NCBI GenBank assembly: GCA_018806915.1
Contig: JAGKQI010000094.1
Location: 1,178,001-1,242,000 of the forward strand
DNA length: 64,000 nucleotides
Direction: 5' to 3'
Source: Phytophthora colocasiae
Taxonomy: Eukaryota; Oomycota; Peronosporomycetes; Peronosporales; Peronosporaceae
Shown here one piece after another: positions 36,922 to 47,487 of the stretch; the stretch's first letter is position 1, and each line of letters starts with the position of its first letter. The notes below the pieces were generated by a model. It did not search any database. It saw only the letters and a list, made by a program, of their open reading frames with translations, and was not told the DNA's origin. Made by a program: the position numbers and the translations under genes.

Positions 36922-37193
36922 GAGAGAGAGAGAGCAATCAAATGGAAGACGGGCGATCCGGAGGGCAGAGTGATCGGGTCGAAAGTCTCGATACTGGTTA
37001 CGCCATGGATTCTTGATCACATTCTGCCAAAGCATCGATCTGATCGATAGGTTCGGACAGGTTCGCTGTGGGATCTTCCAGGTTAGAAACCACGCCGGGA
37101 TACCAACGAACCGCATCCACCCCTGGGATAGGAAGGTAGAGAAAGAATGGATCCAGGAGAATGTCGATCTAAAACCACCGATTTTGCATAATG
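36861..37193. repeat. Fold-back: about 60-bp inverted repeat arms
   Basis: 36861-36919 (attatgcaaaatc ... tctctacct) reappears inverted at 37134-37193 with one or two mismatches, separated by about 214 bp. The right arm leads directly towards the inverted LTR, so this is the turning point between plus- and minus-oriented Gypsy DNA. Confidence 0.85.
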
Positions 37194-37220
37194 GAGCGGC
37201 AGCCCCTCCGTAGACCTTAT

Positions 37221-38584
37221 TGTGGTGAAGTGAACGAAGATCTTTCCCGGAGAGGCGATATCAGCCACGAAGCCGAAGAGAGCCAGAACAAGCGACAGGG
37301 GGACCTGTGATGCCCAGATCTGAGTCGAATCAGACGAAGGTACGATGGGTCCCGCCGGGGAACAGGCAGCGGAGACACCTGCGGAAGGCCTAGCGGAGCA
37401 CGGTTCGTTGGTGATCCGAGTTCTACCGGGTGGGAGAATGGGGAGATCAAGGGTGTCCTCGCGCGATCGGCGATGGTGGGGTCCCAAGTGAGCACGATCT
37501 TGGCTCACGGTTCACCCCGGCACCCTGGAGCCTTCTAACAACATGATCCTGATTCCCCGGGTGGCGGCGAAGCAGGATCACGTAGTGATCCCCTCCCGTT
37601 TAAGTACGAGATCAGCTCCGGATCAAGCCCAGCCCCAGTCCCGACTCAGACTCCTCAGGTGGCCTGATCCTAATTCTCAGAACGACTACCAAGCGGGATC
37701 TGGCAGCGATCACCTCCCCGACTGAGTGCGAGATCAAGTCCCGACTAAGTGTGAGATCAAGTCCCGATTATGTGCGAGATCAAGGCTCGGCTGAGTGCGA
37801 GATCAAGTCCCGGCTAAGTACGAGATCAAGTCCCAGCTAAGTACGAAATCGACTCACGATCAGGGTTGGGAACCAAGCTAGGGATCAGGTATGTAGCCAG
37901 TGTCATGTGATCGTAGGATAGTAAATCAGGATGGGATTAGTAGGCATAGGAATAACCATAAACAGAATCGAATTTGCCCTGAACCACTCAAGTGTGTTCG
38001 CTACGCCTGGAACCGGGAACTACATTGGCCCTACAAGCGTCGAGAAGGTAAGGATACGTGACCTAGTATAGCGGTTAAGACTGGATAATATATTGGCCAG
38101 CTTTGCCCTATCTAGTGAACTATCCTTTAAGTGCATACCCCGGACCGGAAGGAAATGGTTGTTTGGCCTGACGATCTCGTCGAATCTCACCCCCTCAAGA
38201 CCCCCGCTAAAGGAAGTGACAAGCAACGAAAAAAAGGGACGGGGTTCCGAACATTGAACTATTGGAAGACCTGGATCAATGACCAGGCACCCGGATCAAG
38301 GCCCGAGAACTCGCCTACGACCGGGATCAAGTACCCCGAGGTGGAGTGAAGAACTTCCACGCTACCTCACACCCCTGCGTCCCACAAGACATTCTTCTGA
38401 CCTTCAAGACATCTTCAGAAGTCACCTGGAAGAGCGTAACCCGCCTACCGACGGGTACACAAGGTGGAACTACACACACAGAGATCACGGATCATCGGGG
38501 GACCCCCTCCGTTAGTCGGTGTCTGGGCGCAAGTGGTGATCGAGACCTGCCTCAACGAGATTTTGGCAGATCCGCTCCACCACA
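37221..38584 (-). repeat. Inverted Gypsy LTR
   Basis: Reverse-oriented counterpart of the LTR at 28220, 1364 bp, with the same TGTGG...CCACA ends. It contains about six 23-bp repeats. The five bases outside each end (cttat and ttcca) do not match, so this is not a clean solo LTR. It abuts Gypsy pol sequence on its right. Confidence 0.75.
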
Positions 38585-40591
38585 TTCCAGTCCCTAAAGT
38601 TAGTACACGTGAAACGTGAGTTTAATCAGGCGGCCGATTACCTGACATCCAAGACCCTTGCACCTGGCAAGTTCAGGACTCTGATAAACTGACTCATCTA
38701 AAACTGGTGTCCAAGATCGATGAGAAGTTGATGAAGCCTCCCGAGATGGTGCCTTCTGATGTTCCGGACGATGTTCACGACGGCTCTGATGAACAAGGTA
38801 GTACACCAGAGACGGATGGCCCAGGACAAGAGTCTGCACCACTGCCTCACGCGGCCAAAGTCTTTGCTGCCATCACTCGTGCTCAGGATCAGGAGGATAC
38901 AAGTCTACCAGACGATGTAGAAGCTCGTGAACCTATGGGCCCACTGGAATTTCAGGAAGAACGCTGGCGGCGGATCAAAGTTCACCAGACCCAAGATGCT
39001 CATCTGGCAGAACTCATCAAGTTCCTTAAGGGTGACGTGGGAGATCACGTCCCCGAGTAAGGAAGCTTGCCAGGATTGCCGATGATTTCATCTTGGATTC
39101 CAGAGACGTTTTGTACCGCCTCAGCCGTGCTACCAAGAACGTCCGAGAGACATGGTTGACGAACTCAGACTTGTGGTTCCCAGAGACTTGCATGCCGATA
39201 TGCTGCACTATGCTCATGGGGATTACCAGGGTGCTCACCAGGGAATCAAACGTACGTTCAAGAAGCTGAGCTCCGAGTTCAACTGGATTGGTATGTACGC
39301 TGATGTGGAAAGGTTCGTCAAGGAGTGTATGGACTGTGCTAGCGGCAAGGGGCGTCCCCCGAATCCTGGACCGTCGCCCGGCATCATTGAGCCCAGTCGA
39401 CCTTTTGAAGTGGTGTCCGTGGATTTCGTGACGCACATGCCAAAGTCTGCCAGAGGCAACACGTTCCTGTTGTTGTTCCAAGACATGTTCTCAGGCTATG
39501 TGATGTGCAAGCCTATGAGTATTACTACGGCCCAAGATGTCGCTGAGGCCTACGAGGGACGTGTCTTCCGGAACTTCGGAGCTAGTTCACTGATACGCCA
39601 TGATCAGGACCCTCGATTCATGAGTGAAGTGTTCAGGTGTTTCCGGGACCTCCTGGGAAGCAGACAACGAGCGACTCTGGCGTACCGTCCCTAGGCGAAC
39701 GGCCAACAAGAACGGTCTGTTCAGACGGTCGTGCGCGCCATCAAGGCCTACATCGCCGAAGCTGATCAGAGTGACTGGGACGACCACGCCGAACGCCTGA
39801 TGTTCGTAGTGAACACTTCCTTTGATGCGACCCGTCTGGAAACACCATTTTTCCTGGTGCACGGATGGGATGCTCACGGGACTGTGTCCGCGATGCTTGG
39901 GCCAAAGCCTTCTGGTGTACAAGAGCGCACTGCTTACGAGTGGCGTCGGAAGATGCAACGAGATTACAGCTACACTCAAGCCTGTGCTGAAGAACTTCAG
40001 AACAAGGTTAAGCGGGAGCGTTCTGAAGAACAGACCCGGAAGTGGAAGGAGTTCTCAGAACGCCTGAAGTCCGGATTTGCCTTCGGTGATGCCGTGTGGC
40101 TATACATCCCCAAGGTACAAACGGGGATGAGTCGGAAACTCGCACACATGTGGCATGGCCCTTTCCGGATTGAAGAGATGTTGGATGATTTTCGTGTGAA
40201 ACTCAAGGTCGAGGACACCGGGTATCGTGTGAACCCTTGGGTTCATATAAGTCGCCTGAAACCGAGAGCCTTGTTTCCCAGAAGACCATCTGTGGAACTC
40301 GATGTCCATGGGGATGATGACTTTGATGCAGCACTGTTACCAGAAGACAGTTGGGAGCCCGACACCAAGAACGATGAATACGAGGTGGAAAAGATACTAG
40401 ATACTCGGTGGAGCAAGCGTACCAGAACCTCCAAGAGACTTCGGGATTACCTGGTCAAGTACGATGAGACAGAGTGGCTACCCTTGTCAAAGCTGAACTG
40501 TGGCGCTTTGCTATATGAGTTCAATCAGAGCGCACGAGCGCGAGCTCGTTTCCAAACAATGCAAGCTGGGGGCGATCACCCCAGAGTATAA
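38585..40591 (+). pseudogene. Ty3/Gypsy pol C-terminal half: RNase H end, integrase, chromodomain
   Basis: The 5' part (38600-39060) encodes the end of the RNase H/linker region (QAADYLTSKTLA, then KLTHLKLVSKIDEKL) with a frameshift near 38665. After shifts near 39055 and 39150 the integrase begins. The zinc-binding H-H-C-C site is in HADMLHYAHGDYQGAHQG and KECMDCAS, and the catalytic Asp residues are in VVSVDFVTHM and IRHDQDPRF. A TAG stop at 39692-39694 interrupts the usual YRP-x-ANGQQERSVQ block just before the catalytic Glu. The frame then stays open to 40591. The C-terminal segment VEKILDTRW ... DYLVKYDETEWLPLSKL is a chromodomain, which in chromoviruses directs insertion to marked chromatin. 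RT and protease are absent, replaced by the inverted LTR. Confidence 0.88.
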
Positions 40592-40767
40592 GCTTGAAAA
40601 CTTACTCTGAAAACTCTGGTGAACAGTGGTGTTCACCAGACGATGTATTTCAGAGATGAGGTGTCTGAGAGACATGTCTTTCGTAAATGTGATTAAGGGA
40701 ATACGTGACTTTCGGACATGGTGATTGTTACGTGAATTTGTATGGAGATGATTTTGTGGTTGTGTGT

Positions 40768-43206
40768 TTATGATAAAAAAGAGTGAAAGTAAAGCTCGCT
40801 CTGGCGGTTCTGGTACATGACCTCCCACGGAGCTTCGTCCAGCAGAGCTTGGTACTTCTTGGAATTCCAGCGCTTCTTCAGGCGCACCAGAGTGTGTCTG
40901 TGGGGCTCGAAGTCTGGGAACCCTGGAGTCTGCCCGATAGCCGTCTTGGTGTCACTGGTCGGCTGGGCCGGGATGCCGTAGTATAGCCACGACGAACAAT
41001 GGGTGTCCGGGGCTTCAATTGTCAACAACGCCTTCGGTGTTAGTGATGCGCACGGTCTGGGCACCAGACTTGACTTCCGGAGTTTACCGGAAGGTCGCTT
41101 GCCCGAAGAACTCTTGTGCGACTTGGAGTCTTGAGCCTTCTTGCTTTTGGGACTCAGTCGAAACACCAGACTTCTTGCTCGTGGGACTTGACTTGGAAGT
41201 GCCGCCGGACTTCTGACTGCTCGACTTGGACCTGGCTGCCTCGTGCACACTATCCCGCTTGGACTTCTTGCTCGGAAGTATTGGGCCGGAGTCGTCTGTG
41301 TCACTGGACTCGTTGTCCCGTGGACGCTTGGTGCCAGAGTGGGAGTGGTCATCAGACCCCTTATCGTCCGACACGCTGCCGTTCCCAGACTCTTCATCAC
41401 TGGACCCATCATCGCTGGACGAAAACTCCTGTTCGCCAGGCTCCTTGAAATCCGGGTCCTTCTGGGGATCGTCCTCTGTGGACTCGGGCTCACTGACAGG
41501 ATATGGTACATGAGCGTCTCCCAGACTGGCGGTTCCACATCGCTCTTCTGGAGACGGCGTAATTCTTCCTCTGCCATCATGTAGTACGTCTCTGGGACAT
41601 ACGAAGTCCATGGGGACACGAACCCGATGTTTCCCAGAAGGTCGGGCAGGCTTGAGCGGCGGAGCGTCCGAACACTTAGTTGACTTGGCAGGCAACAGAG
41701 ACTTGGTCGCCGGACGCTTAGAGCCTGACTTCTCGGGGCCGCCAGCATGTTCACCGGAGACCGTCACACCACTGCCAGCACCCGTCAGATCTAGCACTTT
41801 GACCACTTTCTTGGCCTGCTGCTCGGTCGGACCGAAGTTTAGCGAGACGTTCGTGGAAGTCTGGTATTACAGTCTTCCGCTGGTCCATCGCAGTCACGTT
41901 GATAATGGTGTCCCAGTCTTCTGGCGGCGCCTTACCCTCTTGGAAGTTCACCAGAAGCTCCCGAAGACGCACCCAGCTGCCGTTCAATTCCCCGTGTTCA
42001 AACAGGTACTCCAGGAAACCCCAGGAGTCTGTGGCAGTGGTCGTGGGGCGCGCTTTCAACAGCCATCAGGCGCTCCTCCAGAGCCGATTTCTCAGCCTCT
42101 ATAGCGTAAATCTGGTCTTGCTAGTGAGACCCAAGGTCCCTGGACTCAGCACTCAGACGATTTTCGACCTCACCGGCAGTACGCCGGGCGTCCAGAACTT
42201 CGTGACACCAATATTATTAGTTAAAGACCCACTGGCGCTTGAGATCTTCCGACTCGTTCTGAATGGCGGCAGTGTCCACCAGAGATGCACCGCCCTGCGA
42301 CTCTACTTGGAGTCGAAGCCGACGGTGAGCGCCGGCCATCTGCTTCAGATAGCCAGATGTCTTGTACACCCGCTCAGCAAGACGCTGATGAGGGAGGTGC
42401 AGGAGGATTGCCGCCAACTCCCGGAGGACATCAACGGACCCTATGTGCGCTTCCAGATTCAGCCGGTTACGGCTGTCCACGCGAGGAACGAGCATCTGAC
42501 TTTCAGTGAAGTCAGGGATTACGCGCTCGAGCTCTGAGATGGCTGCCGGTGTGAAGCCTTCGAGGCCAACCAGAACACCGGGCCCACCATAGATGTTCGC
42601 GATATGGTTGCCCACACGGAAGTCCTCAGCATGTGCTGGGGCACCAACCAAGAAGGGTTGCCCTTCAGGCGCCGGCCTAGGATCCACCCAGTTGGCAGGT
42701 GCGAACAACTCGTCGACCTCAGTAGTGGAGAGAATGTGGGGGTCTCTGGGGAACGGAGCTGCGACACCAGAAGAAGGACTCGCAGAAGCCGCAGACATGT
42801 CAGGCACGCTCACATGATCATCGCCGTCAGCAGCATCAACGACCTGCTTCGGAGCGGTGGACGCGCTCGACTGTGAGGCTGGGGCGCTAGAGCTGCCTCC
42901 AGATGACGCAGCATTGTCGCCATCATCACCTCGCGATGCCGTGGATGCCGAAGCGGGTCTAGTGCCCGAGGCGTCGCCAATAGTAGAAGCCGATGGAGAA
43001 CCCATGGCTGCAGGATCTTCTTCAGAGGTGTGCGTCAGAAAGGAAATCGGGATGTGGCCATTTGTGGGATACGACAGTTGACTATTTCTGAGTCTGATGG
43101 AATCAGACTGAGCGACAGGACACCAGATACTCTGAAATCCTGGAAGTTCTGAAAGCGTCACAGCTAAACTATGTTCACGGGACCTCTGGTATACTGGCCT
43201 GGCCAT
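40768..43206 (-). pseudogene. Antisense accessory ORF downstream of Gypsy pol, broken
   Basis: Minus-strand coding sequence convergent with pol, with 176 bp between their stops. In order it has an Ala/Ser-rich acidic head (43000-42800), then LFAPANWVDPRPAPEGQPF, a short hydrophobic block (NIYGGPGVLVGLEGF) and coiled-coil-like helices (LRELAAILLHLPHQRLAERV; later IYAIEAEKSALEERLMA). After these come WGFLEYLFEHGELNGSW, a long Ser/Asp/Lys-rich linker with basic tracts (about 41150-41480), and a conserved-looking C-terminus (PGFPDFEPHRHTLVRLKKRW, DEAPWEVMYQNRQ). Lesions are frameshifts near 42220, 41800, 41500 and 41100 and a TAG at 42121-42123. I recognise no Pfam family. Its position between integrase and the putative 3' LTR suggests it belongs to the retroelement. 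Antisense ORFs at this place are known in plant Tat-lineage Gypsy elements. Confidence 0.6.
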
Positions 43207-43779
43207 GATGCTCAGTTTGGAGAAAGTTCTTCACTGACGAATTATGACCAGGAGGGGCGGTTGACACGTTGTATATGGACGTTACGCTGTGATGTGATTG
43301 GATATACACTGGATTGTGGGAGAAAGGGAGATGTGGGACGAGGTTATGTCCCGTGTGACAATATGATGGATCTGTGGAAGAAAACAGCTGTATATAGATT
43401 AACCTTCTCCTGAACTGGAAAGGGGCCCAAGAGATCAGAAGTGTTCCTCGGAAAAGTGCACAAACTCCGAGAGACAACAACACTCAGTCTGATTGCCGGA
43501 CATTCCCCGACGATGAGTGCCTAAAGGTTGACAAAAAGTTACAAAAAAGTCTCTCAGAAGAATGTATCTCTGAGAGACCTCATCCCGTTGCCGTCCTGTG
43601 TGACGATGATGGTTCAAGGAATACAATTATACCCACAAGATACCAAGTATCGCGCACCGGACGTAGCGCACCCCGCGCATATCCCAATTGGACTTCGTGC
43701 GTTGCAGCATACGTGCTCCGCACCCTAAAAACACTCATGGATTTCTGGTATCACGCATGGAAACTCTGATATCACACCA

Positions 43780-44040
43780 TGAAGTCTGACGAACATGAGT
43801 CTGACGAACATGAGTCTGGTAACACAAGTCTGATGTGTCCGGCTTATACAAGCAATATTTCAGATATTACCAGTTTCCGATGAACAGACTCCAACGTACA
43901 AGACTCCGATGATCAGACCCAAGTGTCACGACTCTGGAATTACGACTCTGATGTACATGATTCCGGAGTACATGGTTCCGATGAACATGTCTCCGACGCA
44001 CATGATTCCAGACCCTGATGAACAGGATACCAAGACTCTG
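43780..44040 (+). repeat. 15-bp minisatellite, degenerate
   Basis: Successive 15-bp units such as CCGATGAACATGTCT, CCGACGCACATGATT, CCGGAGTACATGGTT and GTCTGACGAACATGA. It lies upstream (minus sense) of the antisense ORF; 43207-43780 otherwise shows nothing recognisable. Confidence 0.7.
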
Positions 44041-44249
44041 ACACTCTTAAGTCCACCCATACTGAAACCAAGTGTACCCAACACGACCTCACGCAATCAA
44101 GTGACACGCAACCCACTCATCCCTGTAATGACAACATTAAGTGTCGACTCAACAAGATCCGCTGTACCAGTGAGCCCAAGTCCTGAGTTGTACTGAGAAT
44201 ATAGAAGACAGAAGACAGAGAGATACGAGATAGATAACCAGAGTTCAAT

Positions 44250-45060
44250 TTGATCGCCCGAGTTCAATTTGCGTTATAACCCCAAAGTCGGTTCGTCGGT
44301 TCATTGGAAAGTGTAAGGCCACGACAAAGCTTGAGTCGTGTGATCTCTCACCTATCAAGCCCGTTAGGTGGAGATCAGCGTAACGTAGAGACCTGATAGG
44401 ACCCACCTATCCCATTTTCGTTTATCTTGTCTCTAACGGTAGCCCATTTCATATTGTACGTTTGGATAGGTTCTGGGAGCTAGACAGTCGCTCTCAGGAC
44501 GCTCGGTAGACTGTTGTATATAACCGATAGTGTATTGGTTTATTTCCCTCTACATATTAGAGGGTGGTGCGCGAAAGTTACGGGGATACCAGACAGATCA
44601 GGTGTCTGGTAGACATTCACTGGTTGACCTGGAGTACTAGTTCACCGCTCAAGGGCCACGAAAGAATAAGATCTGCTGTATATTTGTATATCGGAACTCT
44701 ATATTGCGGTTATCTCGGAAGTCTAGTGACAGGACTTCTCATTGTATTAATTTTCTCTTTGGGTCTTTAGAAAATCTCCGGCGTACACAAGTGTTCACCA
44801 GAGAACGTTCGATCCCCAAGCGCTCCTTTGAGGATCAGAAGGATATCCGACGGTCTACACAAGGAACTCTCGCTCTCACCAACACTCCCACGACCCCGGC
44901 GAGGGTCTCATTACCAAGACAACGAACCTACGAGGACAGCACAAGGTAACACACGCCCACCTTGCCGTGCGACTCTGGTATTACATCAGTAGTCGCACTT
45001 CCAGGTTCACTGTACGCCCCTGCACCGCGGTAAAAGTTGCACCGACTTCGCGACATCGAT
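44250..45060 (+). repeat. Possible 3' LTR of the Gypsy element
   Basis: A purine-rich tract (44200-44245) could be a polypurine tract. It is followed by a TATA-like tatataacc at about 44517 and non-coding sequence up to the point where the ABCA fragment starts. Candidate ends TGTAAGG (about 44309) and GTAACACA (about 44951) have the TG/CA form. With no second copy in the window the borders cannot be tested. Confidence 0.3.
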
Positions 45061-45072
45061 CCGAAGATATTT

Positions 45073-46480
45073 TCACGTGCAGATCTGCTTTCTAACCTCC
45101 TGGAACGGGGAACACCATCCGAATGCCTTGAACGGAGAGTGCTGCACCGGATATTTCCTGGTCCACCAAGTCAGCGCTTGGCGGCTCAATGTTGGCGTTT
45201 GTCTCCACGTCAAAGCTGTTGAGCTCTCGTTCAGCGGAGAAAAAGGTATCCGTTTCTTGGATCTTCTCCAGTACAAAGGACGCAGGGGGAAGTATAACTT
45301 CTCGGGCATACCGTACTCTTTGGGGATGACCTTCTCGAAGTACAGACCAAGTAGAGTATAAAATATCGCATCAAACGCGAAATACCAAAGCGCCGACGAG
45401 AATCGGAAGTTGTTGATGGTGTTCGAGGCAGTCGAGAACGAGATCCCCATTTGCGAGGTTTCAGCCGAAGACAAAGAGTTAACACCAATGACAAGGCCAA
45501 CTAGGACTAGCAAACACGCGATGTTCTTGGACGACTCGGATGACGAATCCTTGTACGCCCCAGTCACACCATACATGATGGAGAACAGAATTAAGCCAAC
45601 GTAGACACCCGTGTGAGATTTGGAAAATATGTTGCTGATCATGATGGCGAAACCCAGCGCACTCATACTGAAGAGGAAGAAGAACAGGAACAGCAGCAGG
45701 GCGTTTGTGTTCGGGTAGAGCTTGGCGATAGCCACAAGCGTCTAAAGCACGCTGCTCACGAACAGGATCACGATGTACGTGAGGTACCATGAGATGACGA
45801 TGCTGGACTCCTTCACGCCGAGAATCTTCATCAGCTCTCGACACGGCGTCTCTCTTTCCGATATGAGACCAAAGAGGATCTTTGACAGCGGGTGCAGATA
45901 CGTGAGAATGAAGAAAATTGGGAACGTGCTCTTCACTGAATCGTTGAAAGAGGAGGAGGCGAACAAGTTGATGAGGAATGGGGTCATGAGAGATCCGAGG
46001 TACGGCTGAGGCGTCTGGCGAAGCGGAGTAAACAGAGCTTCACGCGTGAAATTATCCAGTTGCAGGTCGGAAGCGGTGATCTATGTGGAGAGGGTTAATG
46101 AAGCAGGTTGTTGAACAACTGATCTGCGAACTTTGTAGCTGGATCGCTCGCCACAGTCTCTAGCAGACGCAGATCTAGATCGTCCGAAGACACTGCAGTG
46201 GAGGCGTTGATCTAGCACGCTCCTGTGGTCACCTTGGTGCTGGCATCCCAGCAGGGCATGCAGTTGACAAAACAGGTGTCCAGCGTCTCCAGCACCAAGA
46301 ATCCATCCGTCGTGTACTTCTGGTAGTCACTAGTTTCCAGCTTACGATTCACCCGGAAGGCACAGTCTTGTCTGTGCTGAAGATGCTCAAATGATGACGA
46401 AGAAGAGTAAGAACTTGCGGAAGCGGCTAAGCGGTGGACGTTCTCGCAGTGGGTCTTCTTAGTACGCCTAACTCCCTGGG
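45073..46480 (-). pseudogene. ABCA-type ABC transporter, N-terminal half, broken
   Basis: Read on the minus strand it starts with a membrane-anchor segment (RFRKFLLFFVII, about 46410). An extracellular loop follows with DCAFRVNRKLETSDYQ, then DTCFVNCMPCWDAST. After a possible intron or shift near 46081 comes the ABC2-type membrane domain (PFLINLFASSSFNDS, LTYLHPLSKILFGLI, LLLFLFFFLFSMSALGFAI, GVYVGLILFSIMYGV). It continues through FEKVIPKEYGMPEKLYFP to the start of the first nucleotide-binding domain (DLVDQEISG, QGIRMVFPVPGG). ABCA proteins move lipids across membranes. Lesions are TAG at 46212-46214 and 45742-45744 and a frameshift near 45270. Everything after the first beta strands of the ATPase is gone, where retroelement sequence begins. 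Confidence 0.8.
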
Positions 46481-47139
46481 TTGCAGCGCACTTTCGCTGA
46501 AGTCACGTCACGAAAACGGGCCTATCATGAACAACGGGTAGACTTGACCGACTAATTGGACAATTTTACTGCGGTTGAGTGCGCTATGCGCACCGGCAAG
46601 GCTAGGAGTTCCCGTCTTCATTTCTTCTGCTGCTCAGCGTGTCAGTTAGTGAGTGCCACACAATAATCACACCAATTTTGAAACCACAGTAGAGCCTGAA
46701 TTAAACCAGAATTAAACCAAGAAAAACCATTGGAGCCAGGCTTTTCTGGTGTAGTGGCTTTATGTAGCCACTGGCTTTTCCAACACTGGTAACACATACC
46801 TAAAAATTCTACCGTCTGTCAGCCATCGGATGTTGGCGTGATGGGCCCTTTGTAGACGAAGCTGAAATCAGCGTGGCTGCTCGAGGACACGACAACGACG
46901 AAAACCGCAAATGATAAAAGGCTGGCAACTATTAAGTACACTATTGCTGTCTGAGACGACATCAACGAGGATCGTTCGGCCTTTAACAAAGCGCTAAGCG
47001 TAAAATTCTAGGCCTAAATCTATGGTTCGACGCAAGCATTTTGAAGTGTCCCTTCTATTGAAATTATTTTCACCAATCACGACTCGTTTTCTTAACTATA
47101 GTTAACCGTCAGACGTGTGGGTGTGGCCGTTACCGTCTG
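46481..47139. other. No gene recognised; small hairpin
   Basis: A short inverted repeat near 46755-46780 (gtggct ... agccac). The rest shows no coding or RNA-gene features I can support. Confidence 0.4.
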
Positions 47140-47150
47140 TATATATAAAT
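47140..47150 (+). promoter_or_regulatory. TATA-like element
   Basis: The sequence tatatataaat lies 338 bp upstream of the zinc-finger ATG, in an otherwise GC-mixed stretch. It may be the promoter of the zinc-finger gene; no initiator was identified. Confidence 0.3.
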
Positions 47151-47487
47151 GTCAAGGGCCGAGGACCACACAATTTTGAGCGGTCGCGGCTTTATTGTCC
47201 AATAATACTGCTTAAATTGAATGGCTTTGGCGTACGCAGAAAACAAAAACGGTTTTGGAAGGAGGCGATAGCATTCTAAACAAAGCTGTGTTCTCGTGAA
47301 AGAAGTGAGGCCGAGGGGAAATTGTGCTGTTGGAGTGGACGTTGAGATTGAGATTGATTTCGTGGAGGTTTTGGAAGTGTGGCGGAGAGGGATTGAACGA
47401 CATTTGAGTTGATCCGGGTCGTAAGATCTTCTTTTTCTTGACGTCGTTGCTTGAAAAGTATTATCTATCTTTATTGCTGTGCCCGTC

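Noticed and set aside
37221..38584. Clean solo LTR
   Set aside because: Flanking pentamers differ (cttat and ttcca) and the left side runs into a fold-back.
24099..46214. Reassignment of TAG/TAA to glutamine
   Set aside because: The intact Harbinger and piggyBac genes both end in TAG at the expected C-terminus and use CAA/CAG for Gln, and the stop-bearing genes also carry frameshifts, so ordinary decay is the simpler reading.
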